Source of the DNA: Pectinophora gossypiella
Lineage: Eukaryota; Arthropoda; Insecta; Lepidoptera; Gelechiidae
Direction of reading: 5' to 3'
Assembly (NCBI RefSeq): GCF_024362695.1
Contig: NC_065419.1
Coordinates: 1,984,678 to 2,048,677 of the forward strand
Length of the DNA: 64,000 nt
Each line of letters begins with the position of its first letter. Within the stretch, counting starts at the first letter, position 1. This document shows, in pieces, positions 23,961-34,762 of the stretch. The notes under the pieces are model-generated. The model worked only from the letters and a program-made list of their open reading frames with translations. It searched no databases and was not told where the DNA came from. The position numbers and the translations under genes are program-made.

Positions 23961-25057
23961 GTAATGTACAAAGTAAGACTAGTGTTAAGTGCAGAATTGA
24001 TAAAAATATCAACCATTTTGTGCAGCAAATTAATTGAGTATTCCCAAAGGCGATCATATCCTTAACACAAAGAGGGGGTTAAACTAGGAAACTTCTGGAA
24101 AATCCCCCTTTCGAATTTCGTCCAAATTGTTTTCAAACTTGAGAGGAATTTGACGTGACAGACCTATTTTAGGGAAGATATTGATCTCTGTTGACAGGTA
24201 ACCAAGTACCCAGAGTAAGTTGAGTCGAGTAACCTTTTGAATTAAGTACGTGAGAAGGGTTACCTACACCTTTATTCCGTTAAAGGAAATGACGTTTAGA
24301 AGTATATAGATTCTTCTTCTTTTAACGTGATGTGGATGACTTCAGCAACCCCGGTGTCAGCGCTCACGACTATAGGTACTCACATCAGTCATAATGTGAT
24401 CCAAATATTAAGCAACAACTATTTTTATATATTATGCTTCTGCCATTACATTGTATTTTTGAATAATTATGTACGCGAGTAATGAGAAAATGTGTAGTTA
24501 TCACGTATTATATATATTAGATCTTAACAGCGCCATCTATATTATCTTTGGGGAAAGTAGCCTGGAAAGTCCCTCGTTTAAATTTTCACCCGTAATGAGA
24601 ATCATCATCATCATCATCATTAGAATAATTAAAACAAATCGAGGTTATCTTAAACGCGCTTACGTTGTTTTCAATATGAGTCCATTCAGCAAAAATGACG
24701 TTTGGCGCCATCCGGTCATTTTGCTAAAAAGACATTCTGCGAATAAACCAAACAGCAAAGATAAGGAAATAAGCATAATAATTACTTAAAAATGAACTTA
24801 CTAAAGAGATTAACAGAGAGATAAAACAATGTATCCGACCTTTTCTCTTATTATTCGAGTATAGGTGGTATACCAAATTTCCTTCTCCCGCCACCTTATT
24901 CCCTAATAATCCTAAAAAAATAAGGCTTAATAAATATATTTCCTTTGAAAATTACGTAAATAAGGCTTCTGTGACATATTATCCAGTAATGGGAGAAGCT
25001 GGAAGTAATATCCAATTAGATGAGGCGGCAAGGAGACATGTCTCATAAAATATTAAC

Positions 25058-25165
25058 ATACATACATAAACTTTCGCTTATTTCCCTCCGGGGTAAGCAG
25101 AGCCTATGGAATTCCATTTTCTTCGATCCTGACACACTTCTCTTGATTCCTCCACCTACCTCCAA
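25058..25165. repeat. GGAATTCCAT repeat family
   Basis: CTATGGAATTCCATTTTCTT and CGATCCTGACACACTTCTCT. Relatives at 54800-54900, 60730-60800 and, inverted, 61110-61265. Confidence 0.6.
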
Positions 25166-25171
25166 CTTTAG

Positions 25172-25365
25172 TGGTTGAGTGTCAGCGATCGTTACGCTCA
25201 CGATCTGGAAGTCCCAGGGTCGAATCCCGGTGAGGAAATAGACGCAAAAAATACTTTGTGATCCCTAGTTTCGTTAAGACTGCACGCTGACCACCCGATT
25301 GCCAGAAAATAAGATGATCCGTGCTACGGAAGACACGTTAAGCAGCTGGTCTTGGCTTCCATTTA
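25172..25365 (+). repeat. SINE-A, diverged
   Basis: GGTTGAGTGTCAGCGATCGT, box B GGGTCGAATCCCGG, GATGATCCGTGCTACGGAAG. Confidence 0.72.
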
Positions 25366-25369
25366 TGAG

Positions 25370-27050
25370 ATAAGAACATACAGATAATTGCGACATCATC
25401 AGCATCAGATCCAAAGCCATCGTCATCATTAGCCGGAAAACGTCCTTTGCTGGACATAGGCTCGCCACAATGACCAATCCTCTGCTGCCCGCATCCAGCA
25501 TTTTCTCGCGACCATTAGAAGGTTATCAGTCCACCTTGTAGGGGAAAATCCAAAATGTGTCATCATAAATGGTCTTCAAATTCAAATTCGTTTATTGCAA
25601 AAAAAGTCTTCTTTAAGTTCGTTCTTTAGTCGTTACATGAGCAATCATGATTCTCAATTTGACTCATAAAATTTTATGTAATAATTTATCATGGCATACT
25701 ATTACTTGTCCTATTATTAGTTACACATAGTATTAATTTGTCATAACTGTTTAAGCATAATTTTGAAACTCATAACTATTATAAGCATAATAATTAATGA
25801 CAATAATGATATATAAGCATAATTATTATAAGCATAAACACTATACTCCGAATAAGAAAAGTTTTGGCACAACTTTGAACATTTTCGAAACTTACTTTTC
25901 CTTGGCTGCATTTGGTTCATGATTGTGACTTTTTTATATTTTTTGACACTACTTCATGCTGTTGGTCATCATTCAGTATACTTTTCGTATGTAAGATAAA
26001 CATGCTGGCGGCGTAGGGGTGGCCCTTGGGCCCGCCGCACCCTAACCTACTGTTATACCTTGTAAACATTATGACAAAACACTATTATTCTAAAAAATAA
26101 TTATGGATACTTATTTATATGCGAATCAAATTTATACCAACAAATATTAGTCCAAAAATAAGTTATACCTTACAAACCAGTATTCCTAGATGTTATTATG
26201 AGAAAGTACTATTATGCTAAAAAACGTTATGCAAAAAGGATTATGATAATTAAAATTGTGACAAAAACATTTATGCATTTTAAGAGAATCCCCAATAGTA
26301 ACCCTGACACCCGGTTTGATGAGATCGGTCCTTCACACCCCACACGAGAGAAGAATACTAAACTATTCCCAGCACGTAGCACAAAACTTAATACCCCACT
26401 TTTCCGTCGAGTGTTAAAAGGAGCATAAAATATGAATTTCGCAAACCTTACAACATGCCAGCGAGAGAGTTTAACGACGCCTCCATACGCGCAGAATGCA
26501 CTAAAATGCAACTTCACGGAATAACAAGCAGGTTGTGTAATGCACTGTATAATGTGGTATTATCACTCTACAGACATTCTTTATGATTTTAAACAATTTT
26601 ATGTTTCTAACATCATGTTTTTTTTACATTTTACGTGAGAAAAACAGACGTTTTCAAAGACCACGGAATAAAAAAAAGTGTTTGGAAGGGCCAAGTGAAC
26701 GTGAAACGCGCGCCATCAAATATGAGCAAGTTCATACTAACACTTTGCACTCACTCATCCACAAAATTTACGACGCACGGAGCTCCGCGAAAGTATATTA
26801 AAAGGTCGTCTTGTGCATTATAACCTGAAGGGCAAAAAATCAAATATCGACTATCATGCAAAGAGATCCCTCCTTATCACAGGAAAGCTAAAAACCGTAG
26901 TATGATCGAGTATTTATCAAAAAAATACTTTTGTAAGGAGTAGTAGTAAAAGAGAGTGGGGTTGAATCGGCGACAGCGGTTCTAATACGAAATACGGTGG
27001 GCCTTTCCATACTCTTTTTGCCTATTCCGTGTTACAGACAATAACACACC
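25370..27050. other. No gene seen
   Basis: Intronic. A SINE-A tail scrap sits at 26285-26357 (AGTAACCCTGACACCCGGTT) and AAGCATAATTATTATAAGCA-type simple sequence at 25750-25850. Confidence 0.5.
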
Positions 27051-27056
27051 AACATC

Positions 27057-27300
27057 TACCTAACGTTATCCCGTTTTCCCTGGGTTGACTTACCTAAGAA
27101 GAATATTTGATAGAGCCGGTTCTTCACGGAAGCGACTGCCTGCCTGACCTTCCAACCCGGAATGTAAACCAGCTCAATACAGGTTAGCTCACATATCTCC
27201 GAAACGTATTACTAGGGAATGTGGGTTTCTGCACGATGGTTACCTTCACTGCTGAGCACGTGATAATCATGATCCAAACATAAATTCGAAACCAAATTCC
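27057..27300 (-). repeat. SINE-C 3' part
   Basis: ACGTTATCCCGTTTTCCCTG through AGCACGTGATAATCATGATC, inverse of 1413-1650. Confidence 0.78.
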
Positions 27301-27344
27301 AAAAATCATTGGTCTATGCCCCTACTGGGACGCTTTTTTTTACT

Positions 27345-27735
27345 TATTGTAGATTTGCCGCAGATGGCATTAACTACTTGGCCGGACAAATGGGGAGCGC
27401 TGAAGGCTCTCACCCGATGCAACGTTTAAGACAACAGGCCTGAGGGTGCCCAGTTGGGTGCGAACCTCGGCTCAGGGCGTCGTCTGAGAGGAAAAATATT
27501 TGAAAGAATTAATCGACCCTAGTGGGTCGATAGCGATAAGCGCTGAATGAGGGAAATTGTCGACCACGCCGGCGGGGTCGGTATCGGAGTCCTGAAGTGT
27601 TTGGTGTCGCGAGCTGATTGGCTGCCTCTATGGCTAGAGTAATCGGGCCGTCGGGATCGTAAATTACGTCCTTCGGACGCCGATACTTTTCAGTACCGTC
27701 CCTAAGCGGGATGTATTCGGAAGCCGAAAATCTGC
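27345..27735 (-). mobile_element. LINE 3' end (C-terminal ORF plus 3' UTR)
   Basis: On the - strand an open stretch reads ASEYIPLRDGTEKYRRPKDV and later LAIEAANQLATPNTS, then an Arg-rich RYRPRRRGRQ ending at TAA about 27514, followed by the 3' UTR and a short A run. Best copy of this non-LTR family here. Confidence 0.75.
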
Positions 27736-28226
27736 GTCCTCACAATGAGAGTGAAGCTATCTTCGAACTGGACTACCACGGCATACACACAAATAGAAAC
27801 TCTTCTTCGTATTACTTAAAGGTGCTTCTAGAGTTATAATTTAATTATCAGATAAGCACACAACTACTCTACTATTTGGGGTAATCAGTGGTAGAACATC
27901 GCATGAACCCGTAATTCATGCGATATTCCAATAGTAGCCACGTACTCTACAAACAAAAAAGCTTAAAATACACCTTCTATATTCACCAATTGACAATAAA
28001 ACCCGGGTTGTTGCCGTTGGATAAGTATGCACCGGGATTAGTCATACAATCAACATCTCATTATTGGCAACGTTAGCAGGATTCGAAACGTGAAATTCGC
28101 AAATAGCTACAATTTACTTACTGCCAAGGTGCATTTTATACTGGCCGATTTTTCGTTTCTTGATTATGATACTTCTCCGCTAGAGGATAGTTCGTCGAAT
28201 ACCGGAATTCAATATAATTACCGTTA

Positions 28227-28553
28227 ACGTCCTCCGTGGTCCAGTGGTTGAGCGTTGGGGTCACGATCCAGAGGTTCCGGGTTCGAATCCTGGTGGGGAC
28301 ATAACACAAATATCACTTTGAAATCCCTAGTTTGGTTAGGACATTACAGGCTTGAATCACCTGATTGTCTGAAAAAATAAGTTGATTCCGTGCTTCGGAG
28401 GGCACGTACAGCCCTTGGTCCCGGCTATTAGTCGTAAAAATACCTCCACCAACCCGCAGTGGAGCTGCGTGGCGGAGTATGCTCCATACCCCCTCCGGTT
28501 GATTGAGGGGAGGCCTGTGCCCAGCAGTGGGACGTATATAGGCTATTTATGTT
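28227..28553 (+). repeat. SINE-A2, near full length
   Basis: CCTCCGTGGTCCAGTGGTTG head, GGGTTCGAATCC box B, end GGGACGTATATAGGCTATTT. Confidence 0.85.
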
Positions 28554-28705
28554 ACGTTGTTTGTGATTTTAAGGATATGTGATCCGATTAATAGCAATAG
28601 GCTCGTCCAACACACATGTTACATGGTCAACTTTAGAAACCAAGCCGAGATTCGAATCTGTGACACTACGATGTAAAGTCACGCGTTTGGGCACAAATCC
28701 TGGAA

Positions 28706-28824
<119 letters not shown>

Positions 28825-28829
28825 TTGGC

Positions 28830-30512
28830 ATTTATTATTCCCGTATGATGGTGAGGTTTGCATTCTTCGTACTTCTCTTCCACTTCGCTCTATCAGACGT
28901 GTCGTTCTCGGGTTGCACATGCACAGGTCCTTTTTGACCAAATCCTGGAAACTACATGATAGAATTAAAAAAATGACCATTGATTTGTCTGTGACTCCTT
29001 TTAAGCATTGTAAATATGGTTCTTTAATCGAATCGATATTGTGCATAATCATTCGATTCGATTGCAGAGTCTGTATCGTGTCGGTAAATATGATAATCCA
29101 CAATAATTATGTCGCTTTCAGAACGCGAACAATACCTTTGGGAAAACTCTATACAATTCATGTTCGTTACAGTAGTAGAAGATATATTGGCTTCGGGATA
29201 TCAGCTGAACTGTTTGGTAATCAGTATATTCTTCTCTCATATGAAATAGAAACAGAAATACTCTTAATTTGCCTTTGAAAAGGGTGCATATGTCGCGTGG
29301 CCAGATCTTAGAATTGATTATTTCTTGATGTGTTCAATAAAGAAGTCAGAAATACACGTATTGTACAAGAAATGTATATTAAATTTTTTATTGAAATAAA
29401 TGCTCTATTTCCTCGTCGAGTGATAAATCCAACAAATTTTAGATAAGGAAAACGCGTGTAAAATTTATCAATGTTCTATTAAAACTGACCAAAAAAGGTG
29501 ATTTTGCCATATTACGCCTTACATCTTTTTGCTTTGTGAATATTTCTACTTTGGGAACAATATCGGCAATAAAAAGGCACAAAAGTTATGTGAAAAGCCT
29601 TAAGGCAGATAGGATTAAAGAACAAGATGGAACAATTTGAAAAAAACAAAAGCGGGATTTAAAAATGCCTTTTTGGAAACGGCACATCACTGGTTGAGAG
29701 CTGAATGATCAAACCCTGTGACATATTTTTTGAAATAGAATATCACTTGTTGGCCACATCATGATGTAGTTTAGCCATGTCAGGTCATGTCTTTAACCGC
29801 TACGTATGTGTGTACGTCTTCTCAGTTCTAACTTCTAAACTATTTATCAGAATTTAATAAATAAGGTGTCGCTATAAGTTCTTGATACGCTGGTTGCAGA
29901 TTGTTATCTATATCTACATTTTAGGTACGTATTTATTAGCGGTTCCCGACGCGTCGTTAAATACGTATTCTGATAAAGTAGACAATCATTTTCGAGTTAA
30001 CATCTTAGAATACAGGCGTTAGAGAGTGAATTAAACCGTCCAGATAGAAATCAAGATTCGTTTCCTCTATTTCCTTGAAATAATGGACTGTGTGAAGCTG
30101 TTCCATTTCGTTTCCACAGCTTTGGATTGTGGGTGTTAATTGAAATCCGATAGTGGAGCATCAACCCCAGTATTAGCGAGCGAAATCAAAGATGACCAAC
30201 TCAGTATTAACGTACCTATGTATATGTTATAGTTTTAACTCTTATGTTTTCTAAGAAGATTTATGGCTGTTTTAATTTAGAAGTTAATTTCTGTTTAAGT
30301 TTTATATATATTTAATTATATTTTATTATTATTTAATTATATATAAATATATATACACTTAGATATATAAGTTTGTTGTTGTAATTACGAATGTTGTGTT
30401 TACCTGTAATTGGAGCACATATACAAAAACTAATTTAAGACTTGCATTTTATAACTTTACAATATGTGTACTGTTGTATACCTATCTAAATAAATAAATA
30501 AATAAAACGTAT
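28830..30512. other. No gene seen
   Basis: AT-rich intronic DNA up to the Polinton, apart from the MITE relic near 29.3-29.8 kb; ends in (TAAA)n at about 30488-30506. Confidence 0.5.
29297..29775. mobile_element. Degenerate relative of the GTGGCCAGATCTTAG MITE
   Basis: Left end GTGGCCAGATCTTAGAATTG near 29299, and CACATCATGATGTAGTTT near 29757, which is the inverse of a word at about 17278. The interior is diverged. Confidence 0.45.
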
Positions 30513-30518
30513 AATAAA

Positions 30519-30819
30519 AGTAGTATGTTATTGGGCATTCTAGACCATCGAAGTGAAGGGATTCGCGAAAATGTTCTTGGGCATTCTAGACCATCTTCGT
30601 TCAGTCGGATCGCTCGAGCGCCAACGCGCTATCGCGCGCGCTCTCGCGGATCCCTTCACTTCGATGGTCTAGAATGCCCAAGAACATTTTCGCGAATCCC
30701 TTCACTTCGATGGTCTAGAAATACCCAATAACATCGATGGTTCTTAATATTACGATCAATCGGTTAGCAACTACAACACTCACCAGTATAGCTCGAGTCA
30801 TCATGGGATTTCATATCAC
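30519..30819 (+). repeat. Polinton left terminal inverted repeat
   Basis: Matches the reverse complement of 47766-48060. By reading, the first 274 bp (30519-30792) are identical, then there is one substitution and an 8-base indel. The TIR is itself palindromic: 30525-30595 pairs with 30663-30734 around a CpG-rich spacer. An open frame of 68 codons in each TIR is a by-product. Confidence 0.96.
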
Positions 30820-30894
30820 TGTATTTAATATCACAAGTATAATATCACTTAGAAAATTATTTTGGTCTGTCCGTGTTCGAATCAAGTTTTTTCC

Positions 30895-32182
30895 TGTAAG
30901 TCAAATTCATTAGCAGATTGCTTCATGTCTCTATACAATTTGCTGTCCTGTCATCCAATACCAGATTGGCTCAACGATCTCCAGAATTATGACATAAAGT
31001 GATAATATAATTTGAGACTCACAAAGTACCATACGAAAATATCAGAAATTCTATCCAGATTGGCGCGAGTCGTCATTGAATTCAAGAACAGCTTCGGTCC
31101 TGTCATTTAATACCAGATTGGCTCAACGATCTCTAGAATTATGACATAAAGTGATAATATAATTGAGACTCACAAAGTGCCATACGAAAATATCAGAAAT
31201 TCTATCCAGATTGGCGCGAGTCGTCATTGAATTCAAGAACAGCTTCGGTCCTGTCATTTAATACCAGATTGGCTCAACGAACTCTAGAATTATGACATAA
31301 AGTGATAATATAATTGAGACTCACAAAGTGCCATACGAAAATATCAGAAATTCTATCCAGATTGGCGCGAGTCGTCATTGAATTCAGGAACAGCTTCGGT
31401 CCTGTCATTCAATACCAGATTGGCTCAACGATCTCTAGAATTATGATATACTTAAAGTGATAATATAATTTGAGACCCACAAAGTACCATACGAAAATAT
31501 CAGAAATTCTATCCAGATTGGCGCGAGTCGTCATTGAATTCAAGAACAGCTTCGGTCCTGTCATTCAATACCAGATTGGCTCAACGATCTCTAGAATTAT
31601 GATATAAAGTGACGATACAATGTGTGACCCAAAAATTACCACAAGGATGTCAGAAATTCTATCCAGATTGGCGCGAGTCGTCATTGAATTCAAGATCAGC
31701 TTCGAACCTGTCATTCAATACCAGATTGGCTCAACGATCTCTAGAATTAGACATAAAAGTGACGATACAATGTGTGACCCAAAAATTACCACATGGGTGT
31801 TAGAAATTCTATCCAGATTGGCGCGAGTCGTCATTAAATTCAAGAACCGCTTCGGTCCTGTCATTCAATGCCATATTGGCTCAACGATCTCTAGAATTAG
31901 ACATAAAAATGACGATACAATGTGTGACCCAAAAATTACCACATGGGTGTTAGAAATTCTATCCAGATTGGCGCGAGTCGTCATTAAATTCAAGAACAGC
32001 TTCGATTCTGTCATTCAATGCCAGATTGGCTCAACGATCTCTAGAATTAGACATAAAAGTGACGATACAATGTGTGACCCAAAAATTACCACATGGGTGT
32101 CAGAAATTCTGTCCAAATTGGCGTGAGTCGTAATTAGATTCAAGGACAGCAAATTGTAATAACATAATGAATTTGACTTACA
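30895..32182. repeat. 150-bp tandem array with inverted flanks, nested in Polinton left arm
   Basis: Eight monomer landmarks (the C/TAGAAATTCT box) start at 31043, 31194, 31345, 31501, 31651, 31801, 31951 and 32101: spacings 151, 151, 156, then 150 four times. The first four units contain CATACGAAAATAT and the later ones GTGTGACCCAAAAATTACC, so there are two subtypes. The array is bracketed by inverted repeats: 30895-30912 with 32165-32182, and 30935-30949 with 32143-32157. A 150-bp period is 50 codons, so one frame stays open for 168 codons by repetition. It may be a foldback transposon with a satellite core, or a Polinton-borne satellite. Confidence 0.93.
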
Positions 32183-33290
32183 TGATATAATTCCCATAGC
32201 GGAAGCTTTTTCCTAATAGTGTGATCAATTAATTTAACTATTTATAAAAGAATCAAAATCACTCTCTAGCTCACTTGTCATGCCCGGTCAAGGCAAAAAT
32301 CTATACTGAATTACATTACACATTACACAGATTGTGCCTCGTATGCATTGAGGAATGTGGGCTATACTATACCATATATTATATCAATCAGGTATCCTCT
32401 GACTCGTGGGAAACTTTTTAATAAACAACTAGTTTCAGTTACTGACTTCGCTTGATAAATTATTTTTATTGCAGGGTACAGGTTTACCTACAATACATTA
32501 TGAAGAAGGTGAACAAGTTTTCACTTTTGATTCATCATGCAGAATCAATGCTTTGCGTTTACTCAAATATTGTTATGTTTTTGTTCAACTGTAATGATGA
32601 TGGTGATTATAACGTTCGACTTATTGTTCGATTCAAAGCAGGTTGAAATAAGGTTAATATTATTTAAAATATCAGTATTGAAACGTTGCACTCCTTGTTC
32701 ATTACAACTTAGGTACCTACCTAATGTACAACTAGATCGTGATTACATAATCATCACAACCAGTATGCAGGTATATTCATGATATTCCTCTTCGTAAGAT
32801 TATCGTTTATATTCAATGTACATAATTTAGTCAGAAAAAAAATGTATGTAGAGAATCGAACTTGTAACATATACCTACATTGAACATCAAACTCTTAACC
32901 ACTGAGCCATCGTCGTACTGCGTCATCGGAAATAGGTGTAAGTTTACGTCTGTGTAATAAATACCTAATTAATATGAATATGCGGTGTATCATTTTACAA
33001 AGTGTTGCGACTAACTCGTTTGTTCGTGAGAATAGCAACTAAGCATTTTAGCGATGACTACGCGTCCAAAATGCAAAAATTTGAAATATGCAATGCATAA
33101 TCCGTTATTGTCTTGCATTTAAGGTTTTATTTTGCATAATTCAGTTTTGCACGGATTTGTATTGTTTTTCTATAAAATAGGAAAAATCATTAAACTTTAC
33201 TCATTCCTTTGATCGATTCCCAATTGTCCACAATTGTGGTATCCTCATCCGTGTTATTTTCATCTTCAGTGCTTTTCTTCAAGAAAGTTT
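32183..33290. other. Polinton left arm, non-coding
   Basis: AT-rich DNA between the tandem array and the first gene. The only recognisable item is a decayed tRNA-like head at about 32849-32930 on the - strand (box A-like TGGCTCAGTGG, box B-like GTTCGATTC). The promoter of the first gene should lie in the last few hundred bases. Confidence 0.5.
32849..32930 (-). repeat. tRNA-derived SINE head fragment
   Basis: Read on the - strand it has a box A-like TGGCTCAGTGG and a box B-like GTTCGATTC, but no convincing anticodon stem, so it is not called a tRNA gene. Confidence 0.4.
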
Positions 33291-33296
33291 GTTAAA

Positions 33297-34528
33297 ATGT
33301 TAGTAAGTATTTACATTTACTTTTAGTTTATGTTGGAGTTTTTTACATAATAAATTTACACAACATTTTAAATACCATGTACCTAACCGATTTCTTAATT
33401 TTCAGGTCTAACTACGAATATTCATCCGGTTCGGACTCCCAACTGCCGCTGGCGCCTACGTCTGCGCTAAAAGTGTTGAAAAAGAAGCCTGCGAGCAAGA
33501 GGAAGCCGGCGGAGTCGACCCCAACGCCTACTAGGTAAGATTAATAATATGATTATCTTTAATCTTGTGTGCTTTTGAGAGAAGTTAATAGTGAGACAGT
33601 CGTGCCCATCACTGGAATATTAAATAGGTACTTTAATATCTATCACTTTACTTTTATTTTATTCGAGATAATTTTACGCTATTTGCAAATACAACTTACA
33701 TATCCCCTATCTCTACCCTTTTGACATACATGCATAATTATATGTTATGTTATGTATCTTGATTAATAGTAACAAAAGTAATATAAAAATAATGTAATGG
33801 GTATAATGAGCGTTCTAATTGGAAATCGTAGCGCACGGCGGTAACACTTGCATCGTTTCAATATAAACATTATTGTTACAGTTCTAAAAAGAAGTCGCGT
33901 TCGAGCGCCAACGACGAGGCAGGCGCGACCGCAACGTATTCATCGAGGTATGTAACAAAACCTAAACCTATGTATTTTGTTCACCCGAGCACCCGTGCGA
34001 CGCCGGGGCGGACAGCTGGTTCAATAATTGTGTAGATATCTTTATTACACTCCATAATTCATTATACACATTACGAACAATATCATTATGATGAACATAG
34101 TTCAAAATAAGGTGACGGAGACGTTTGTGCAGCTATTCCTTTGTTCCTTTAAACCTATATAAATTATTACTTATTCGTATTTTTCGGTTTCCAGTACTGG
34201 CCCTGGAGGACTCTTCGGGTTTGAGACGGGAGCAACTTCGGGGACGTCGAAGTCTGCAGTGCTGCAGACTTATTTGACCAGCCGCGTCCCCAACGGTCGA
34301 GTGCGCCGGGAGCTCGTCAACCAGTCTGGCGAGTACTATATAGAGTTCCGGGTGTATAACACCGAGAAAGCTGTTGCCTCTAAACCAGATCAGCGGTGGA
34401 AAGAGGCTGAAGTTACTCTTAAAGTAAAGTTAGATCGGGGGACTCCGCAGTGGGAGAAAATGCAATCGTTTATGCAGCGGATTCATAATTTATTTGAAGA
34501 TTGTGAGCCCGTCTTCATAAGTGAATAG
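33297..34528 (+). CDS. Spliced Polinton accessory gene, function unknown
   Basis: Three exons are clear: 33406-33534, 33882-33947 and 34195-34528 (stop TAG). Each junction leaves AG plus T in the same phase, with good GTAAGA or GTATGT donors and pyrimidine-rich acceptors. No in-frame ATG lies in the first of these. The simplest start is a split codon: AT at 33297-33298, donor GTTAGT at 33299, and the G at 33406. That donor is weaker than the overlapping GTAAGT at 33303, which would put the second exon into a stop, so the start is uncertain. The product, about 175 residues, has a Lys/Ser-rich basic N terminus (KKKPASKRK; possible nuclear signal) and a compact acidic/aromatic C-terminal half with no recognised domain. 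A decayed copy of its 3' end lies after polB. It could be a captured host gene or a lineage-specific regulator. Confidence 0.65.
34250..34271. repeat. Perfect 22-bp palindrome in coding exon
   Basis: Ten-base arms AAGTCTGCAG / CTGCAGACTT around TG, inside the last exon of the spliced accessory gene. It may be chance or a protein-binding site. Confidence 0.6.
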
Positions 34529-34762
34529 TAATAAGTACCTACTACTCAGGTACTTATTACAACCTTTTCTCTCACTGCTGCTGTTCATTGATATAACTTC
34601 ACTTTAAGATACTTAGTAGTTTTTTTCCACTGAATTTTCAACCAAATACCTATGAAATTATAATTGTAAATCATACATTCATTGTGTATATTGCAATTTT
34701 ATGTCGTTAGCGTATGAAAGGCGAGGCATTTTCTTTGTATATTTAAAGTATACTTATCAAAA

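Noticed and set aside
30525..30731. 68-residue frame repeated at 47848-48054
   Set aside because: Entirely within the TIR palindrome; no start context or coding character.
31620..32126. 168-residue open frame
   Set aside because: It is the 150-bp tandem repeat read in frame; open only because the period is a multiple of three.
30895..32182. CRISPR-like array
   Set aside because: Units are contiguous 150-bp repeats without unique spacers; eukaryotic context.
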